From Candidatus Raymondbacteria bacterium RIFOXYA2_FULL_49_16 (GTDB taxonomy: Bacteria; Fibrobacterota; OXYB2-FULL-49-7; XYB2-FULL-49-35): a DNA stretch of 64,000 nucleotides. Position 1 is the stretch's first letter. Each line of letters starts with the position of its first letter. Below, piece by piece: positions 1-8,539 of the stretch. The stretch spans positions 11,893 to 75,892 of the forward strand of contig MFYT01000006.1 of NCBI GenBank assembly GCA_001789205.1, read 5' to 3'. The position numbers were made by a program, and so were the translations under genes. The notes under the pieces are model-generated. The model did no database searches, was not told the DNA's origin, and saw only the letters and a list, made by a program, of their open reading frames with translations.

Positions 1-839
1 CGGCAGTATCCCAATAGCTTGATAGTCTGTCCATTTAAAAAAACAGACCCTTTTTTTGCCTCAATGGTCCTTAAACCAAACCGTTCTACAATGTCGTCGT
101 CTTTTGTTCGCACCTGCATAATGTGCAAACAAGGGTTTTCAGGAGACCAGGGAGTGGGATTTGGCACAGTGAGGTCAACCGCAACACGGTTGTTTTTTAC
201 CGGAATATTCTGGAATTCTTGAATGGCGCTGTTATCTAGTGAAACAGACAGGGTGATTTGATCAGGCGTCGCACCGTTGAAGAGAATGTCCGCCTCGATT
301 TTCCCCGAGGCAAGGTCCAGTGTTTTTATCCGCGCCCGTTCAATGAAGCAGGCGGGCGTTTCGTGCCATGCAACGCTCCTGAAGATGCCTCCGTAGGCGT
401 AAAAATCGAAAAATTGCTCTTGAAGGGGCACGCGTTTTTTATCGAATCTGTTGTCTATAAGCACGATAAGTTCCCGGACACGTTTTTCCGAAGCAGGGAC
501 TTGGACCCAAAAGCCCGAGTAGGGAAGGCTGCTTTCGTGCAACATGGTCCCATCCACAATGATCCTGCACCACATGCCAAGACCATGGAAGCGGATGCGG
601 CCGGGCATGCCTGGTGTTACTTCAACCAAGGTCCGGTAGGCGGCTGTACCCCGTTTTCCCGCATAAGCGGGGCTGGCATCGAACGCGCCGGGCACTGGCA
701 TGCGGTCTATGTATGCGAGGTTTTTAAGATCAATTGCCTCAAGATCGCACTCTGTTCCCAGGAACATAAAATCCCACATACCGTCGAGCAGATGAACTGT
801 GCGGGAAACATGGCGCGGGTAGGGAGTTATTGTATTCAT
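1..839 (-). CDS. Glycoside hydrolase family 2 protein, N-terminal part (runs off the left edge)
   Basis: Reading the minus strand from an ATG at 839 gives an open frame of 279 codons to the window edge, with no stop. The start (MNTITPYPRHV, then LLDGMWDFMF) and the motif FYAYGGIFRSV match the N-terminal jelly-roll sugar-binding domain of GH2 enzymes. The end matches the Ig-like domain and its join to the barrel: ERFGLRTIEAK, then FLNGQTIKLLGYC, where family members usually read RFGFR...LNGKP...RGVNRHE. The family includes beta-galactosidases, beta-glucuronidases and beta-mannosidases, and the substrate cannot be told because the TIM barrel with the two catalytic glutamates lies outside the window. 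No signal peptide is seen, so a cytoplasmic enzyme acting on imported oligosaccharides is likely. No clear ribosome binding site precedes the ATG. Confidence 0.85.
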   Translation of the reverse strand, partial: MNTITPYPRHVSRTVHLLDGMWDFMFLGTECDLEAIDLKNLAYIDRMPVPGAFDASPAYAGKRGTAAYRTLVEVTPGMPGRIRFHGLGMWCRIIVDGTMLHESSLPYSGFWVQVPASEKRVRELIVLIDNRFDKKRVPLQEQFFDFYAYGGIFRSVAWHETPACFIERARIKTLDLASGKIEADILFNGATPDQITLSVSLDNSAIQEFQNIPVKNNRVAVDLTVPNPTPWSPENPCLHIMQVRTKDDDIVERFGLRTIEAKKGSVFLNGQTIKLLGYC

Positions 840-884
840 GCATGAAATATACTTTTTTACACGCATATGCCACTTTACCGGAGA

Positions 885-922
885 TAAAAAAGTGCGGGAC
901 GCCCTTGGGAGGCGTCCCGCAC
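885..922 (-). terminator. Intrinsic terminator of the sigma factor gene
   Basis: A perfect 12-bp stem (892-903 with 911-922, 7-nt loop) is followed on the minus strand by a run of six T. It lies about 40 nt past the sigma factor stop. The sequence just before it is nearly repeated after the mini-sigma gene near 40010. Confidence 0.9.
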
Positions 923-962
923 CAACCACAAAAGAGAAGGGGGGGATTTATGTATACGCCTA

Positions 963-1811
963 TTAGGCGCAATGCGCCATTTGCACTGTGGGAAAACCCG
1001 CTTTCATTTTTTCGAGGGCCTTTTTCTTGATCTGACGCACACGTTCTTTGGAGATGTTCAATTTTCTACCGATCTGCTCGAGGTTGAAGGAGGTTTCCGC
1101 GTCAATGCCAAAATAATACTTGATGACCTTTTTTTCCTGCGTGTTGAGGGAATCGACCATCTCATCGATATTAAAGCGCAGGGCGTCCTTGTCCACGAAT
1201 TCGTCCGGCGCCTCGGTGTGGGTGTCGGCCATGAGGTCGTGGATATTGGCGTCGTTCTCGTCATCGATCTGGGCGTCCATGGAAACACGGTTGTTGGAAA
1301 GCGAGAGAATCTGCTCAATCTCGTACGGTTTGCTCTGGGACTTACGCGCCACATAATCGTAATCAATGAAGCCGTGTTCTTGCAGAGACATTTCCGCGAG
1401 GCGGTTGACCCGTTTTGACTTTGACTCTTTTTCCGCTGAGACGCGGACCAGGCGCGATTTCTCGTACAGGGCCTTGATAATGGACTGCCGGATCCACCAC
1501 ACCGAGTAGGAGATGAACTTGACCGAGTAGCTTGACATATTGTAGCGATCAATGCTTTCAATGAGCCCAAGATTGCCTTCGTTGATGAGCTCGGGCATGG
1601 AGAGGCCCTGGTTTTGGTATTTTATCGACACGCTGACAACAAACCTCAGATTGGACGTGATTAGTTTATTGAGCGCTTCCTTGCTTTTGCTTTTTTTATA
1701 TTCAGTGAGGAGTTCACGTTCCTCTTCGCGCGAAAGGCGCGGATACCCTCTGATCTCTTTCAAATATTGATTAACGAAGTCCTGCTCTGTTCTGTACTTC
1801 TTATAATACAT
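963..1811 (-). CDS. rpoD: RNA polymerase sigma factor, RpoD/SigA type without region 1.1
   Basis: This 282-residue sigma-70 factor directs core RNA polymerase to promoters. Region 1.2 (YLKEIRGYPRLSREEE), region 2 (NLRFVVSVSIKYQNQGL, then GNLGLIESIDRY and the -10 reading segment KFISYSVWWIRQSI), region 3, the acidic 3.2 linker and region 4 with its helix-turn-helix (LEQIGRKLNISKERVRQIKKKAL) follow in order. Its length and layout resemble the short primary sigma factors of Bacteroidota and Fibrobacterota, so it is probably the housekeeping factor, although a group 2 factor cannot be excluded. I chose the ATG at 1811 because GGAGG lies 6 nt upstream; an in-frame TTG at 1823 would put that site inside the gene. 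It is a single-gene unit with its own promoter and terminator. An internally deleted copy lies at 39728-39982. Confidence 0.9.
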   Translation of the reverse strand: MYYKKYRTEQDFVNQYLKEIRGYPRLSREEERELLTEYKKSKSKEALNKLITSNLRFVVSVSIKYQNQGLSMPELINEGNLGLIESIDRYNMSSYSVKFISYSVWWIRQSIIKALYEKSRLVRVSAEKESKSKRVNRLAEMSLQEHGFIDYDYVARKSQSKPYEIEQILSLSNNRVSMDAQIDDENDANIHDLMADTHTEAPDEFVDKDALRFNIDEMVDSLNTQEKKVIKYYFGIDAETSFNLEQIGRKLNISKERVRQIKKKALEKMKAGFPTVQMAHCA

Positions 1812-1845
1812 TTTAACCTCCAATTCTCGTTTGATGTTCTATAAA

Positions 1846-1877
1846 AATATAACGAAAGTGGCTTTTCTATGTGTCAC
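1846..1877 (-). promoter_or_regulatory. Probable promoter of the sigma factor gene
   Basis: On the minus strand GTGACA (1877-1872) and TATATT (1851-1846) are separated by 20 nt, which is long for a sigma-70 promoter. The same two hexamers at the same spacing precede the mini-sigma gene (39663-39694), and this shared block is the main support. Confidence 0.5.
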
Positions 1878-1946
1878 GGTATTGTAATGGAGAGGTAAAA
1901 AGACGGTAATGGAAAAAATCGGCGTAACCCGCTATTTTATAATGAC

Positions 1947-2501
1947 TTACTGAACAGAATTGTTTTCTTTCACAATGTGTTCACCGATTTTTTCATTATA
2001 AATTCCCACAGCTTCAGGGATTTTATCGTGGGCAAGATAGTTGGGAACCCAGCTGATAAGGGTAAATCCGAATCCAACAAAGAGGATAGGGGAGATTCCT
2101 TCGCCTCCAGCCAGAGATACAATGGCGCCTAGTGCCGAGAGGCCAAGGCCGCCGAAAAAGAGCCCGGAAAAGCCCATTTTGCAGTTTCTATACGAAAGCA
2201 TGATTTGGTAGGCGGGATCGACATCGTACACATATTCGGCGAGGTTGTCTCCGAAATAGGTCACTTTGGTATAGCGGATGTCGCGATCGACTCTGAAATA
2301 GTACTGGTTTGATTTCGGTTTTTGCTTGATGCCTTTCTGGGAGAAAACATCTTCCTCTGTGGTAAGGTCGATATAGGTCATGCCCCTGAGGGGTTCGAGA
2401 TTGAGATTGTCCGTCGCCTCAGCCGTGTCCCTCTCGGCCTGTTGTGCGCCTGTATATGCGCACGCAAAAAAAAGGATGCTGAAAAGCGTTATCCGGAGCA
2501 T
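1947..2501 (-). CDS. Exported hypothetical protein, 184 aa
   Basis: I do not recognise a family. The start at 2501 gives a clear signal peptide (MLRITLFSILFFACAYTGAQ), and a purine-rich AGGACAG stretch lies upstream. The mature part has a mixed polar region of about 110 residues, then a hydrophobic, glycine-rich stretch around residues 125-160 (LFFGGLGLSALGAIVSLAGG and FVGFGF) that could form one or two membrane segments, and a short charged tail. It follows lptC with a gap of under 50 nt and is the last gene of that minus-strand run, so a role at the cell envelope is possible but unproven. Confidence 0.65.
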   Translation of the reverse strand: MLRITLFSILFFACAYTGAQQAERDTAEATDNLNLEPLRGMTYIDLTTEEDVFSQKGIKQKPKSNQYYFRVDRDIRYTKVTYFGDNLAEYVYDVDPAYQIMLSYRNCKMGFSGLFFGGLGLSALGAIVSLAGGEGISPILFVGFGFTLISWVPNYLAHDKIPEAVGIYNEKIGEHIVKENNSVQ

Positions 2502-2547
2502 GATACTGTCCTGTCCCCCCTCATACTTAAATATTGTATAACATATA

Positions 2548-3156
2548 TTATTTTTCATTGAATTTTCTATCAACATTATGAATTTCAGCCTGTACGTTTC
2601 GTAGAATGCGCCATTCGGAAAGGTCGGTATTGGCAATAAACCCCCGGCCCGAATAGACATCGCCCTCCTCGGTCACCATGCGGACGAATTTATCCGAAGT
2701 GACCTTGGCCGACTTTTTGTCCCAGGCGATGAGCGAGGTGGTTACTCGCTTTCCCTCTGCGGTTGATATTTTGACTTTGCCCATTGCTATGAGCGTGTCC
2801 ATGTTTTCAGAGATTTTCCCTGAATCGGCCGTGAGGTGCGAGGTGCCGTTTGTCTGAAAATAGACCAAGTCAACGGGATTCACATAGGTGCGGCTGTCTT
2901 TACGGTATTTTATAATGTGCGTTGATGTAAGGGTCCAGAGCTTCCGGTTGTCCTCGGTAAGGGTAAGCCGGGTGGTATCGAAGAATTCCTGAACGGGCAA
3001 GCGGCTCTCCTCAATCCTGGTACCGCTGATTTTTGGCTTGTCCCTGGAGCAGGAAATAAGAATCAGACAGCAGGCAACAGGCAGCAGGCAGATAAAAGCC
3101 CTGACAAAGAGACCTAACGGCTGCCGGTTGCCAAGTATCCGCTGATTGCTTATCAT
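2548..3156 (-). CDS. lptC: LptC-like LPS export protein
   Basis: LptC proteins sit on the periplasmic side of the inner membrane and pass lipopolysaccharide from the LptBFG pump to LptA. The 202-residue product has an N-terminal hydrophobic segment ending in LILISCSRD, which looks like a lipobox, and then a beta-rich domain (VQEFFDTTRLTLTEDN...LWTLTSTHIIKYR...LTADSGKI) in the pattern of the LptC/LptA/OstA fold. The start at 3156 is set by an ATGA overlap with the stop of the upstream acyltransferase gene. The segment coding for the hydrophobic region contains a short repeat (3065-3092) of the kind common between genes, so the signal sequence may have been rebuilt by that repeat. The acyltransferase neighbour supports an LPS role. 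Confidence 0.75.
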   Translation of the reverse strand: MISNQRILGNRQPLGLFVRAFICLLPVACCLILISCSRDKPKISGTRIEESRLPVQEFFDTTRLTLTEDNRKLWTLTSTHIIKYRKDSRTYVNPVDLVYFQTNGTSHLTADSGKISENMDTLIAMGKVKISTAEGKRVTTSLIAWDKKSAKVTSDKFVRMVTEEGDVYSGRGFIANTDLSEWRILRNVQAEIHNVDRKFNEK

Positions 3157-4055
3157 GGCTTTGATTTCCATCGGTCGTGCATCCAAATCCATTGGGCGGG
3201 ATCGTTCCTGATCACCTGTTCGAGCAGCGTGTTGAATTGGGTCATGACCGAGGTGATTTTCTCATCCTCGGCGTGTCCCCGCGGCTCAAGCGGGGGATGT
3301 ATCGTGACCCGCTGGGTGTTGTCCGCCATGCGTTCCGTAAAAACAGGAATGAGCAGCGCACCAGTACGCACGCCAAGTTTGAAGGGCCCCATGACTGTTT
3401 TTGCCGGTTGTCCGAAAAAAGGTACAAATCTGCTTTCAACTCTTGTGTCAAGATCACACAGAACGCCCAGCGCCCGGCCCTGTTTGAGCCAGGAAAGCAC
3501 GGCCCGGGGGCTTTCCTGGCGTTCGAGGTAGGTGACGTTGAAGAGACCGCGGTTGCGCGCAATAAAGCGGCTGACGCGTTCGTCGAACGAGGGCGCGCCC
3601 AGTACCAGTATGGGGAAACCGAGCAGGGAGAACCGGGGCGGCATCATTTCAAAGCAGCCTGTGTGCGCGGTGACAAAAATAATACCGCGGCCCGCGGCCA
3701 ACGCGGTGTGTGCTATTTCCAGGTTGCGAACGGCCATATACCGCCCGGGCGCCTGTGTAAAAAGCTGTTTCATGAGGATAGCGTCGACCAGATTCGCGGT
3801 GATGTTGGCAAAGACGCGTTCGCCAATGGCGCGACGGTCCTTTTCAGTGAGTTCCGGACCAAAGGCGCGCGCCAGATTGGCGTCCATCTTGTTCCGTTCG
3901 TGTGCGGCAAGCTGGTATGCGGCCCGGGCGAGCCATGTGGCTGCGCAAAGCGATGCGCCGCGGGGGATCACGCCAATGCAGGCTGCCGCCGCCCGAATGG
4001 CAAGATAGATGGCGGTGTTTTTCACCCGTTTTTTGAGGGGCTGGTCACTTTTCAT
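3153..4055 (-). CDS. Lipid A biosynthesis acyltransferase (LpxL/HtrB family)
   Basis: Members of this inner-membrane family move a secondary acyl chain from acyl-ACP to a lipid A precursor. The 300-residue product has an N-terminal hydrophobic anchor (TAIYLAIRAAAACIGVIP), the HX4E active-site motif in FVTAHTGCFEMM, a conserved RG.. segment (RQESPRAVLSWLKQGRALGVLCDLDTR, here shown only in part as a guide to position about 190-215) and the usual end DPAQWIWMHDRWK. The start at 4055 overlaps the end of the peptidase gene by 11 nt, and the stop overlaps the lptC start. The exact acyl donor and position on lipid A cannot be read from sequence. Confidence 0.88.
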   Translation of the reverse strand: MKSDQPLKKRVKNTAIYLAIRAAAACIGVIPRGASLCAATWLARAAYQLAAHERNKMDANLARAFGPELTEKDRRAIGERVFANITANLVDAILMKQLFTQAPGRYMAVRNLEIAHTALAAGRGIIFVTAHTGCFEMMPPRFSLLGFPILVLGAPSFDERVSRFIARNRGLFNVTYLERQESPRAVLSWLKQGRALGVLCDLDTRVESRFVPFFGQPAKTVMGPFKLGVRTGALLIPVFTERMADNTQRVTIHPPLEPRGHAEDEKITSVMTQFNTLLEQVIRNDPAQWIWMHDRWKSKP

Positions 4056-4956
4056 ACAGGTATCCGATGAGTACTCTGCCCACGGCATCGAGGCTTTCAG
4101 CAGAGCATTTGTCGGGCGTGTCCTGCGCCGTATGCCAGTACGGGTAATCAAAATCGATAAGGTCAATGGCCGGGAGGCCCTTTTCAATGAGCGGCACATG
4201 GTCGTCGAGGACCATGGGCCCCATACGGTCAACGAATGCGGGAATGTTCAGCGACGCTGCTATGTCCCAGAGCGTCCGGATAAGCAGGGGTGCGCTTTTA
4301 ACCGAGCCAGGCTCTTTTGGTATGGAGAGGTTGCGGTCGCCGATCATGTCGATAAGGATGGCGCCCGCATAGGAAGCGGGCTTGGCCTGTGCGGCGAAGT
4401 GCTTTGATCCCAAAAACCAGAAATTGTCGCCACCGTTGCCCATGTCCTCGCCGTCGAAAAAAATTATCTCCACGCTTTTTGTAGAAGAAAGGCTATCGAG
4501 CGCGGTACATATCTCCATGAGGACCGCCACACCGCTGGCGCCGTCGTTTGCGCCCGGGATGGGCGTGTTCCGGTTAACCTGCAGGGGCTCACGGTCGGCC
4601 CAGGGGCGCGTGTCCCAGTGGGCGCAGAGAATTGTTTTTTTAGGAGCAAGGCCGGTAAAGGTGATATGAAAATTTGTCAGCGCGAGCGCTTTTCCCTGCC
4701 GGGTGTCTTGTACGGAAAAATCATGGCGGGCATAGGTCCCATTTTTTTTCGATTTGAGAAATGTTTCGAGCCATATTTTCATGTTTCTATGACCTTGGGA
4801 GTTGGGATCCCTGGGCCCCAAAGCGCATTGGGCTTCGAGGTACGAAAAGGCGCGTTGAGAGTTGAACCGGGGAGTCGCGGCCCCAGCAACCAGGACTGGA
4901 AATAAAAAAAGGAGAGCGTAGAAAACTCCAGCGACTCTCCCGAAGTGCGTACGCAT
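4045..4956 (-). CDS. M28-family zinc peptidase or glutaminyl cyclase-like protein
   Basis: The 303-residue product has a signal peptide (VFYALLFLFPVLVAGAA) and the metal-binding pattern of the M28 fold: CAHWDTRPWAD, GANDGASGVAVL, FFDGEDMG, a conserved aspartate in LIDMIGDR and a late histidine in YPYWHTAQDT. The WDTRPWAD and GANDGASG context is typical of the branch that also holds glutaminyl-peptide cyclotransferases, so either an aminopeptidase or a cyclase acting in the periplasm is likely. The start codon directly follows the stop of the DksA/TraR gene with no space, which suggests translational coupling. The gene sits between ileS/dksA and the LPS genes, but its link to them is unknown. 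Confidence 0.85.
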   Translation of the reverse strand: MRTHFGRVAGVFYALLFLFPVLVAGAATPRFNSQRAFSYLEAQCALGPRDPNSQGHRNMKIWLETFLKSKKNGTYARHDFSVQDTRQGKALALTNFHITFTGLAPKKTILCAHWDTRPWADREPLQVNRNTPIPGANDGASGVAVLMEICTALDSLSSTKSVEIIFFDGEDMGNGGDNFWFLGSKHFAAQAKPASYAGAILIDMIGDRNLSIPKEPGSVKSAPLLIRTLWDIAASLNIPAFVDRMGPMVLDDHVPLIEKGLPAIDLIDFDYPYWHTAQDTPDKCSAESLDAVGRVLIGYLYEK

Positions 4957-5346
4957 TTATTCGAGGTTTTTGCGCTTTTTTTCCTCTTCGGCCGATTTGC
5001 ATTTTATGCAGAGCCGCGCGTGGGGAACGGCCTTGAGCCGCTCGAAATCGATGTCCTCGCTGCATTCCACGCACACGCCATAGTCCTTGTCTTTTACACG
5101 GAGCAGCGCCTCCTCGATGTGGTGCAGATACCGGCCTTCGCGTGAGGCGAAGAGGAAGGCCTTTTCGCGCTCCTGGAAATCGGTCGCCTGGTCGGCGAGG
5201 TGATAGGTGTAGGACGAGAGTTCGCCGCTGGCCTCTTTAGAGGTTGTGTTGAAATTTGACTCCTCGATGAGATTGAGCTCTTTGAGCAGGGTAGTGCGTT
5301 TTTCCATCAGGAGTTTTTCGAAGAATTTCCGGTCTTTCTGGTTCAT
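4957..5346 (-). CDS. DksA/TraR family zinc-finger protein
   Basis: DksA-like proteins bind in the secondary channel of RNA polymerase and modulate transcription, often with ppGpp. This 129-residue protein has a coiled-coil N-terminal half (KFFEKLLMEKRTTLLKELNL...) and a C-terminal four-cysteine zinc finger: YGVCVECSEDI followed by ARLCIKCKS. The acidic residues expected at the coil tip are not obvious to me, so the activity may differ from E. coli DksA. It lies 42 nt after ileS on the same strand, an arrangement seen in several other phyla. Confidence 0.88.
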   Translation of the reverse strand: MNQKDRKFFEKLLMEKRTTLLKELNLIEESNFNTTSKEASGELSSYTYHLADQATDFQEREKAFLFASREGRYLHHIEEALLRVKDKDYGVCVECSEDIDFERLKAVPHARLCIKCKSAEEEKKRKNLE

Positions 5347-5388
5347 GCGCCCATCCTTTGTGACAATGTATTCTTGGTAAGATACATT

Positions 5389-8300
5389 TTATTTTTGCGC
5401 CTTTTCAATGCCGATTTTTACGGGCGCATCGTTAATAATATACTCTTTTTTTTCCTGAACGGAACCCGGAATCTTGGCGTCGAGGAAGGTCGCAAGGGTC
5501 TCGGACAGAACAAGCTCGCGGTATCGCACGCCAATGGCCGCAGCGAGGGCCGCGTCCGCGGTCTCAAAATGAAGCCGGATGCGGTCTTCCTTGTCCAGGC
5601 CGATTTCCTTGCGCATGGTATTGACGCGGTTCTTGAATTCGAGCGCAAGGCTTTCGGCGAAAAGTTCCTCTGAGATAGTGATATCGAGCGCCACTGTTAT
5701 GGCATCGCGCGACTCAATGGCGCCGCTGGTAAGGGAGGTCCGTTCCACCACCACTTCACCGGGTTCGACGGCAACGCCCAAAATGCTTACGGGCGTGCCG
5801 TTGGCAAGCTCTGTTACACGGGCGGGTTCGAGGGCGGCGATGGCTACCGCGGCTTCCTTCATGCGCGGGCCGAACTTTTTTCCCAGCAGCCGGTAGTTGG
5901 GTTTGACCGTAAGCGAAACGATGGCCGTGGCGTCATTGGCCCAATCAATTCGTTTTATATTCAATTCCTCCCTGATCAGCTGTTCGTAGTGCCGTACCAT
6001 TGACTGTTCGCGCTGTCCCATCACCACAGTGGCCAGGGGCAGAGGCTGCCGGTTTTTGATGTTGTGTTTGGCGCGCAGGGCATTGCCAATGCCCACCACG
6101 GCGCGTACCAGGCGCATCCGTTCCTCGAGTTCGGGATCAATGTGCGATTCGTCGGCCATGGGATATTCGCAGAGATGCACGGACGCGGGGCCGCCTTTTA
6201 AAGCGAGGTTTTGGTACATTTCCTCGGATACGAAGGGCAGTATAGGCGCCAGGACCTTCGAGAAGGTGAGTAGCACCGTATGGAGGGTGCTGTGGCATTC
6301 GTTTTTGGCGGCGGGGTCATCGGCGACATTGGCCCAAAAGCGTCCGCGGCTCCGCCTGATGTACCAGTTGGTGAGATCGTCGATGAAATCGACCACGGCC
6401 GGCACCACCTTGTACAGGTTGTACGATTCCATCTGGGCGTTTACTTCCTTGACAAGACTCTGGAGCATGGAGAGGATCCAGCGGTCGAGTTCGTTGCGCG
6501 AGCGCACGGTGTTGCGCGCGGGGTCCCAGCCGTCGGTGATCGCGTATTCAATGAAAAAGTTATACGAATTCCAGAGCGGGATAATTACGCTTTTCAGTAT
6601 TTCCTTTACTCCAGCCTCCGAGAACCGGAGGTCCTCGGCCCTGACAACAGGAGAATTGATGAGATACATGCGCAACGCGTCAGCTCCATAGGTTTCCATC
6701 ACATATTCGGGCGCAGGATAGTTCTTGAGGCGCTTGCTCATCTTCTTGCCGTCCTCGGCAAGGATGAGGCCGTTCACGATCACGTTTCTGAACGCGGGTT
6801 TCTCGAAAAGAATGGTTGAGAGTACGAGAAGGGTGTAGAACCATCCGCGCGTCTGGTCGAGTCCTTCGGCAATGAAATCCGCGGGAAAACCCTGTTCAAA
6901 AAGCTCTTTGTTTTCAAAGGGATAGTGCTTTTGTCCATAAGGCATTGAACCCGACTCGAACCAGCAGTCAAAGACCTCGGGCGTGCGCCGCATGGCGCCG
7001 GAACAGCCGGACCGTGTGCAGGCAAAGGTGATTGGGTCAAGCGTGTGCTTATGAAGATCGCCGGCAGTACGGCTGGCCAGGGCCTCAAGCTCTTTGATGG
7101 ACCCTATGCATTCGACGTGGCCGCACGCTGGACAGATCCATAGGGGGATGCAACTGCCCCAGAAGCGGTTGCGGCTGATGTTCCAGTCCTTGGCCTCCTT
7201 GAGCCAGTTGCCAAACCGCTTGCTTCCCACGTATTCGGGCACCCAATGGATGCGTTCGTTGCTGGCGCACAGTTTTTCGCGCAGATCCTCAACCCTGATA
7301 TACCAGGCTTCGATAGCGCGGTATATCAGGGGAGTGTCGCTCCGGTCGCAGAAGGGGTAGCTGTGCACGATCGTACTCTGATGCACCAGCTTTCCCTGGC
7401 TTTTCAGCATATGGATAATGGCCTTGTCCGCGGCCTTGCAGTGCTGGCCCGAGAAATCCGGGACCATGCCGGTAAAGTTAGCCTCAATGTCCAGGGGATC
7501 GACAATCTCGATGTTCTCCTTGATGGAGATCCGGTAGTCGTCCTCGCCATAGGCGGGCGCCATGTGCACAATACCGGTGCCGTCCTCGGTGGTGACAAAG
7601 GGGTCGTTCAACACCCTGAAGGCGTTGGGGTGGTCTTTGAAATAGGGAAAGAGCGGCTCGTACGCCATGTTGTAGAGCGCCGTGCCTTTTATGCGAGAAA
7701 GGACCTCATACTCGCCGGGTTTTTTGTAATGAGTGGCAAGCCGCGCCTCGGCAAGGTAATAGACCGCGTTCTGGGCCGTGTCTCGTATCTTGACATAATC
7801 AATATCAGGTCCCGCGCACAGGGCCAGGTTGCTGGGGAGCGTCCAGGGTGTGGTGGTCCACACGAGGAAATACTCGTTTTCCGCACCTTTGATTTTGAAT
7901 CTGACCGTTATTGAGGGGTCCTGCACGTCTTTGTAATTCGCATTTGCCTCAAAATTGGACAAGGGGGTCGTCAACGCCCATGAATAGGGCATGACCCGGT
8001 GTGCCTTGTACACCCGGCCCTTTTTCCAGATTTCCTTAAAAACCCACCAGACCGATTCCATGAAGGTGCGGTCCATGGTCTTGTAATCATTGTTAAAGTC
8101 GACGAAGCGACCCATGCGGGTGACCGTGGTCCGCCATGCTCCCGCGTATTTAAGCACCGAGGAACGGCAGGTTTCGTTGAAGAGGGCCACGCCTTTGTTC
8201 AGGATTTCGGGCGTGCCTTTGAGGCCCAGTTCGTCCTGCACCAGTTTTTCTATTGGCAGACCGTGGCAGTCCCAGCCAAAACGGCGTTCGACATAGCGGC

Positions 8301-8526
8301 CGCGCATTGTCCAGTAGCGGGGCACAATATCTTTGAGCGTGCCCGCGAGCAGGTGGCCGTAATGCGGCAGTCCTGTGGCAAAGGGCGGACCGTCGTAAAA
8401 GACAAAGGGCTTTTTCGCCTTGGTCTGTTCCAGGCTTTTTTCAAAGGTTTTATTTTTTTCCCAGAGGACCAGTACCTCTTTCTCCATTTCAGGAAAGGTA
8501 CGGGATTTATCGAGTTTTTTAAACAT
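5389..8526 (-). CDS. ileS: Isoleucyl-tRNA synthetase
   Basis: The enzyme charges tRNA-Ile with isoleucine in the cytoplasm. The 1045-residue length and the overall layout fit the longer, eukaryote-like IleS type that is often linked with mupirocin tolerance. The HIGH motif is PHYGH at about residues 54-58, and the KMSKS motif appears as KMSKR at about residue 595. Cysteine pairs in ICPACGHVEC and CTRSGCSG form an inserted zinc site in the middle, and the anticodon-binding domain fills the last 400 residues. The start at 8526 (MFKKLDKSRTF) follows an AAGGA site about 10 nt upstream; a longer reading to 8625 would overlap the upstream phosphorylase gene and has no homology. Confidence 0.97.
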   Translation of the reverse strand: MFKKLDKSRTFPEMEKEVLVLWEKNKTFEKSLEQTKAKKPFVFYDGPPFATGLPHYGHLLAGTLKDIVPRYWTMRGRYVERRFGWDCHGLPIEKLVQDELGLKGTPEILNKGVALFNETCRSSVLKYAGAWRTTVTRMGRFVDFNNDYKTMDRTFMESVWWVFKEIWKKGRVYKAHRVMPYSWALTTPLSNFEANANYKDVQDPSITVRFKIKGAENEYFLVWTTTPWTLPSNLALCAGPDIDYVKIRDTAQNAVYYLAEARLATHYKKPGEYEVLSRIKGTALYNMAYEPLFPYFKDHPNAFRVLNDPFVTTEDGTGIVHMAPAYGEDDYRISIKENIEIVDPLDIEANFTGMVPDFSGQHCKAADKAIIHMLKSQGKLVHQSTIVHSYPFCDRSDTPLIYRAIEAWYIRVEDLREKLCASNERIHWVPEYVGSKRFGNWLKEAKDWNISRNRFWGSCIPLWICPACGHVECIGSIKELEALASRTAGDLHKHTLDPITFACTRSGCSGAMRRTPEVFDCWFESGSMPYGQKHYPFENKELFEQGFPADFIAEGLDQTRGWFYTLLVLSTILFEKPAFRNVIVNGLILAEDGKKMSKRLKNYPAPEYVMETYGADALRMYLINSPVVRAEDLRFSEAGVKEILKSVIIPLWNSYNFFIEYAITDGWDPARNTVRSRNELDRWILSMLQSLVKEVNAQMESYNLYKVVPAVVDFIDDLTNWYIRRSRGRFWANVADDPAAKNECHSTLHTVLLTFSKVLAPILPFVSEEMYQNLALKGGPASVHLCEYPMADESHIDPELEERMRLVRAVVGIGNALRAKHNIKNRQPLPLATVVMGQREQSMVRHYEQLIREELNIKRIDWANDATAIVSLTVKPNYRLLGKKFGPRMKEAAVAIAALEPARVTELANGTPVSILGVAVEPGEVVVERTSLTSGAIESRDAITVALDITISEELFAESLALEFKNRVNTMRKEIGLDKEDRIRLHFETADAALAAAIGVRYRELVLSETLATFLDAKIPGSVQEKKEYIINDAPVKIGIEKAQK

Positions 8527-8539
8527 GATACATGTGTCC

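Noticed and set aside
258-845. 195-codon plus-strand frame at the left edge
   Set aside because: It is antisense to the GH2 gene, whose minus-strand translation has clear family motifs.
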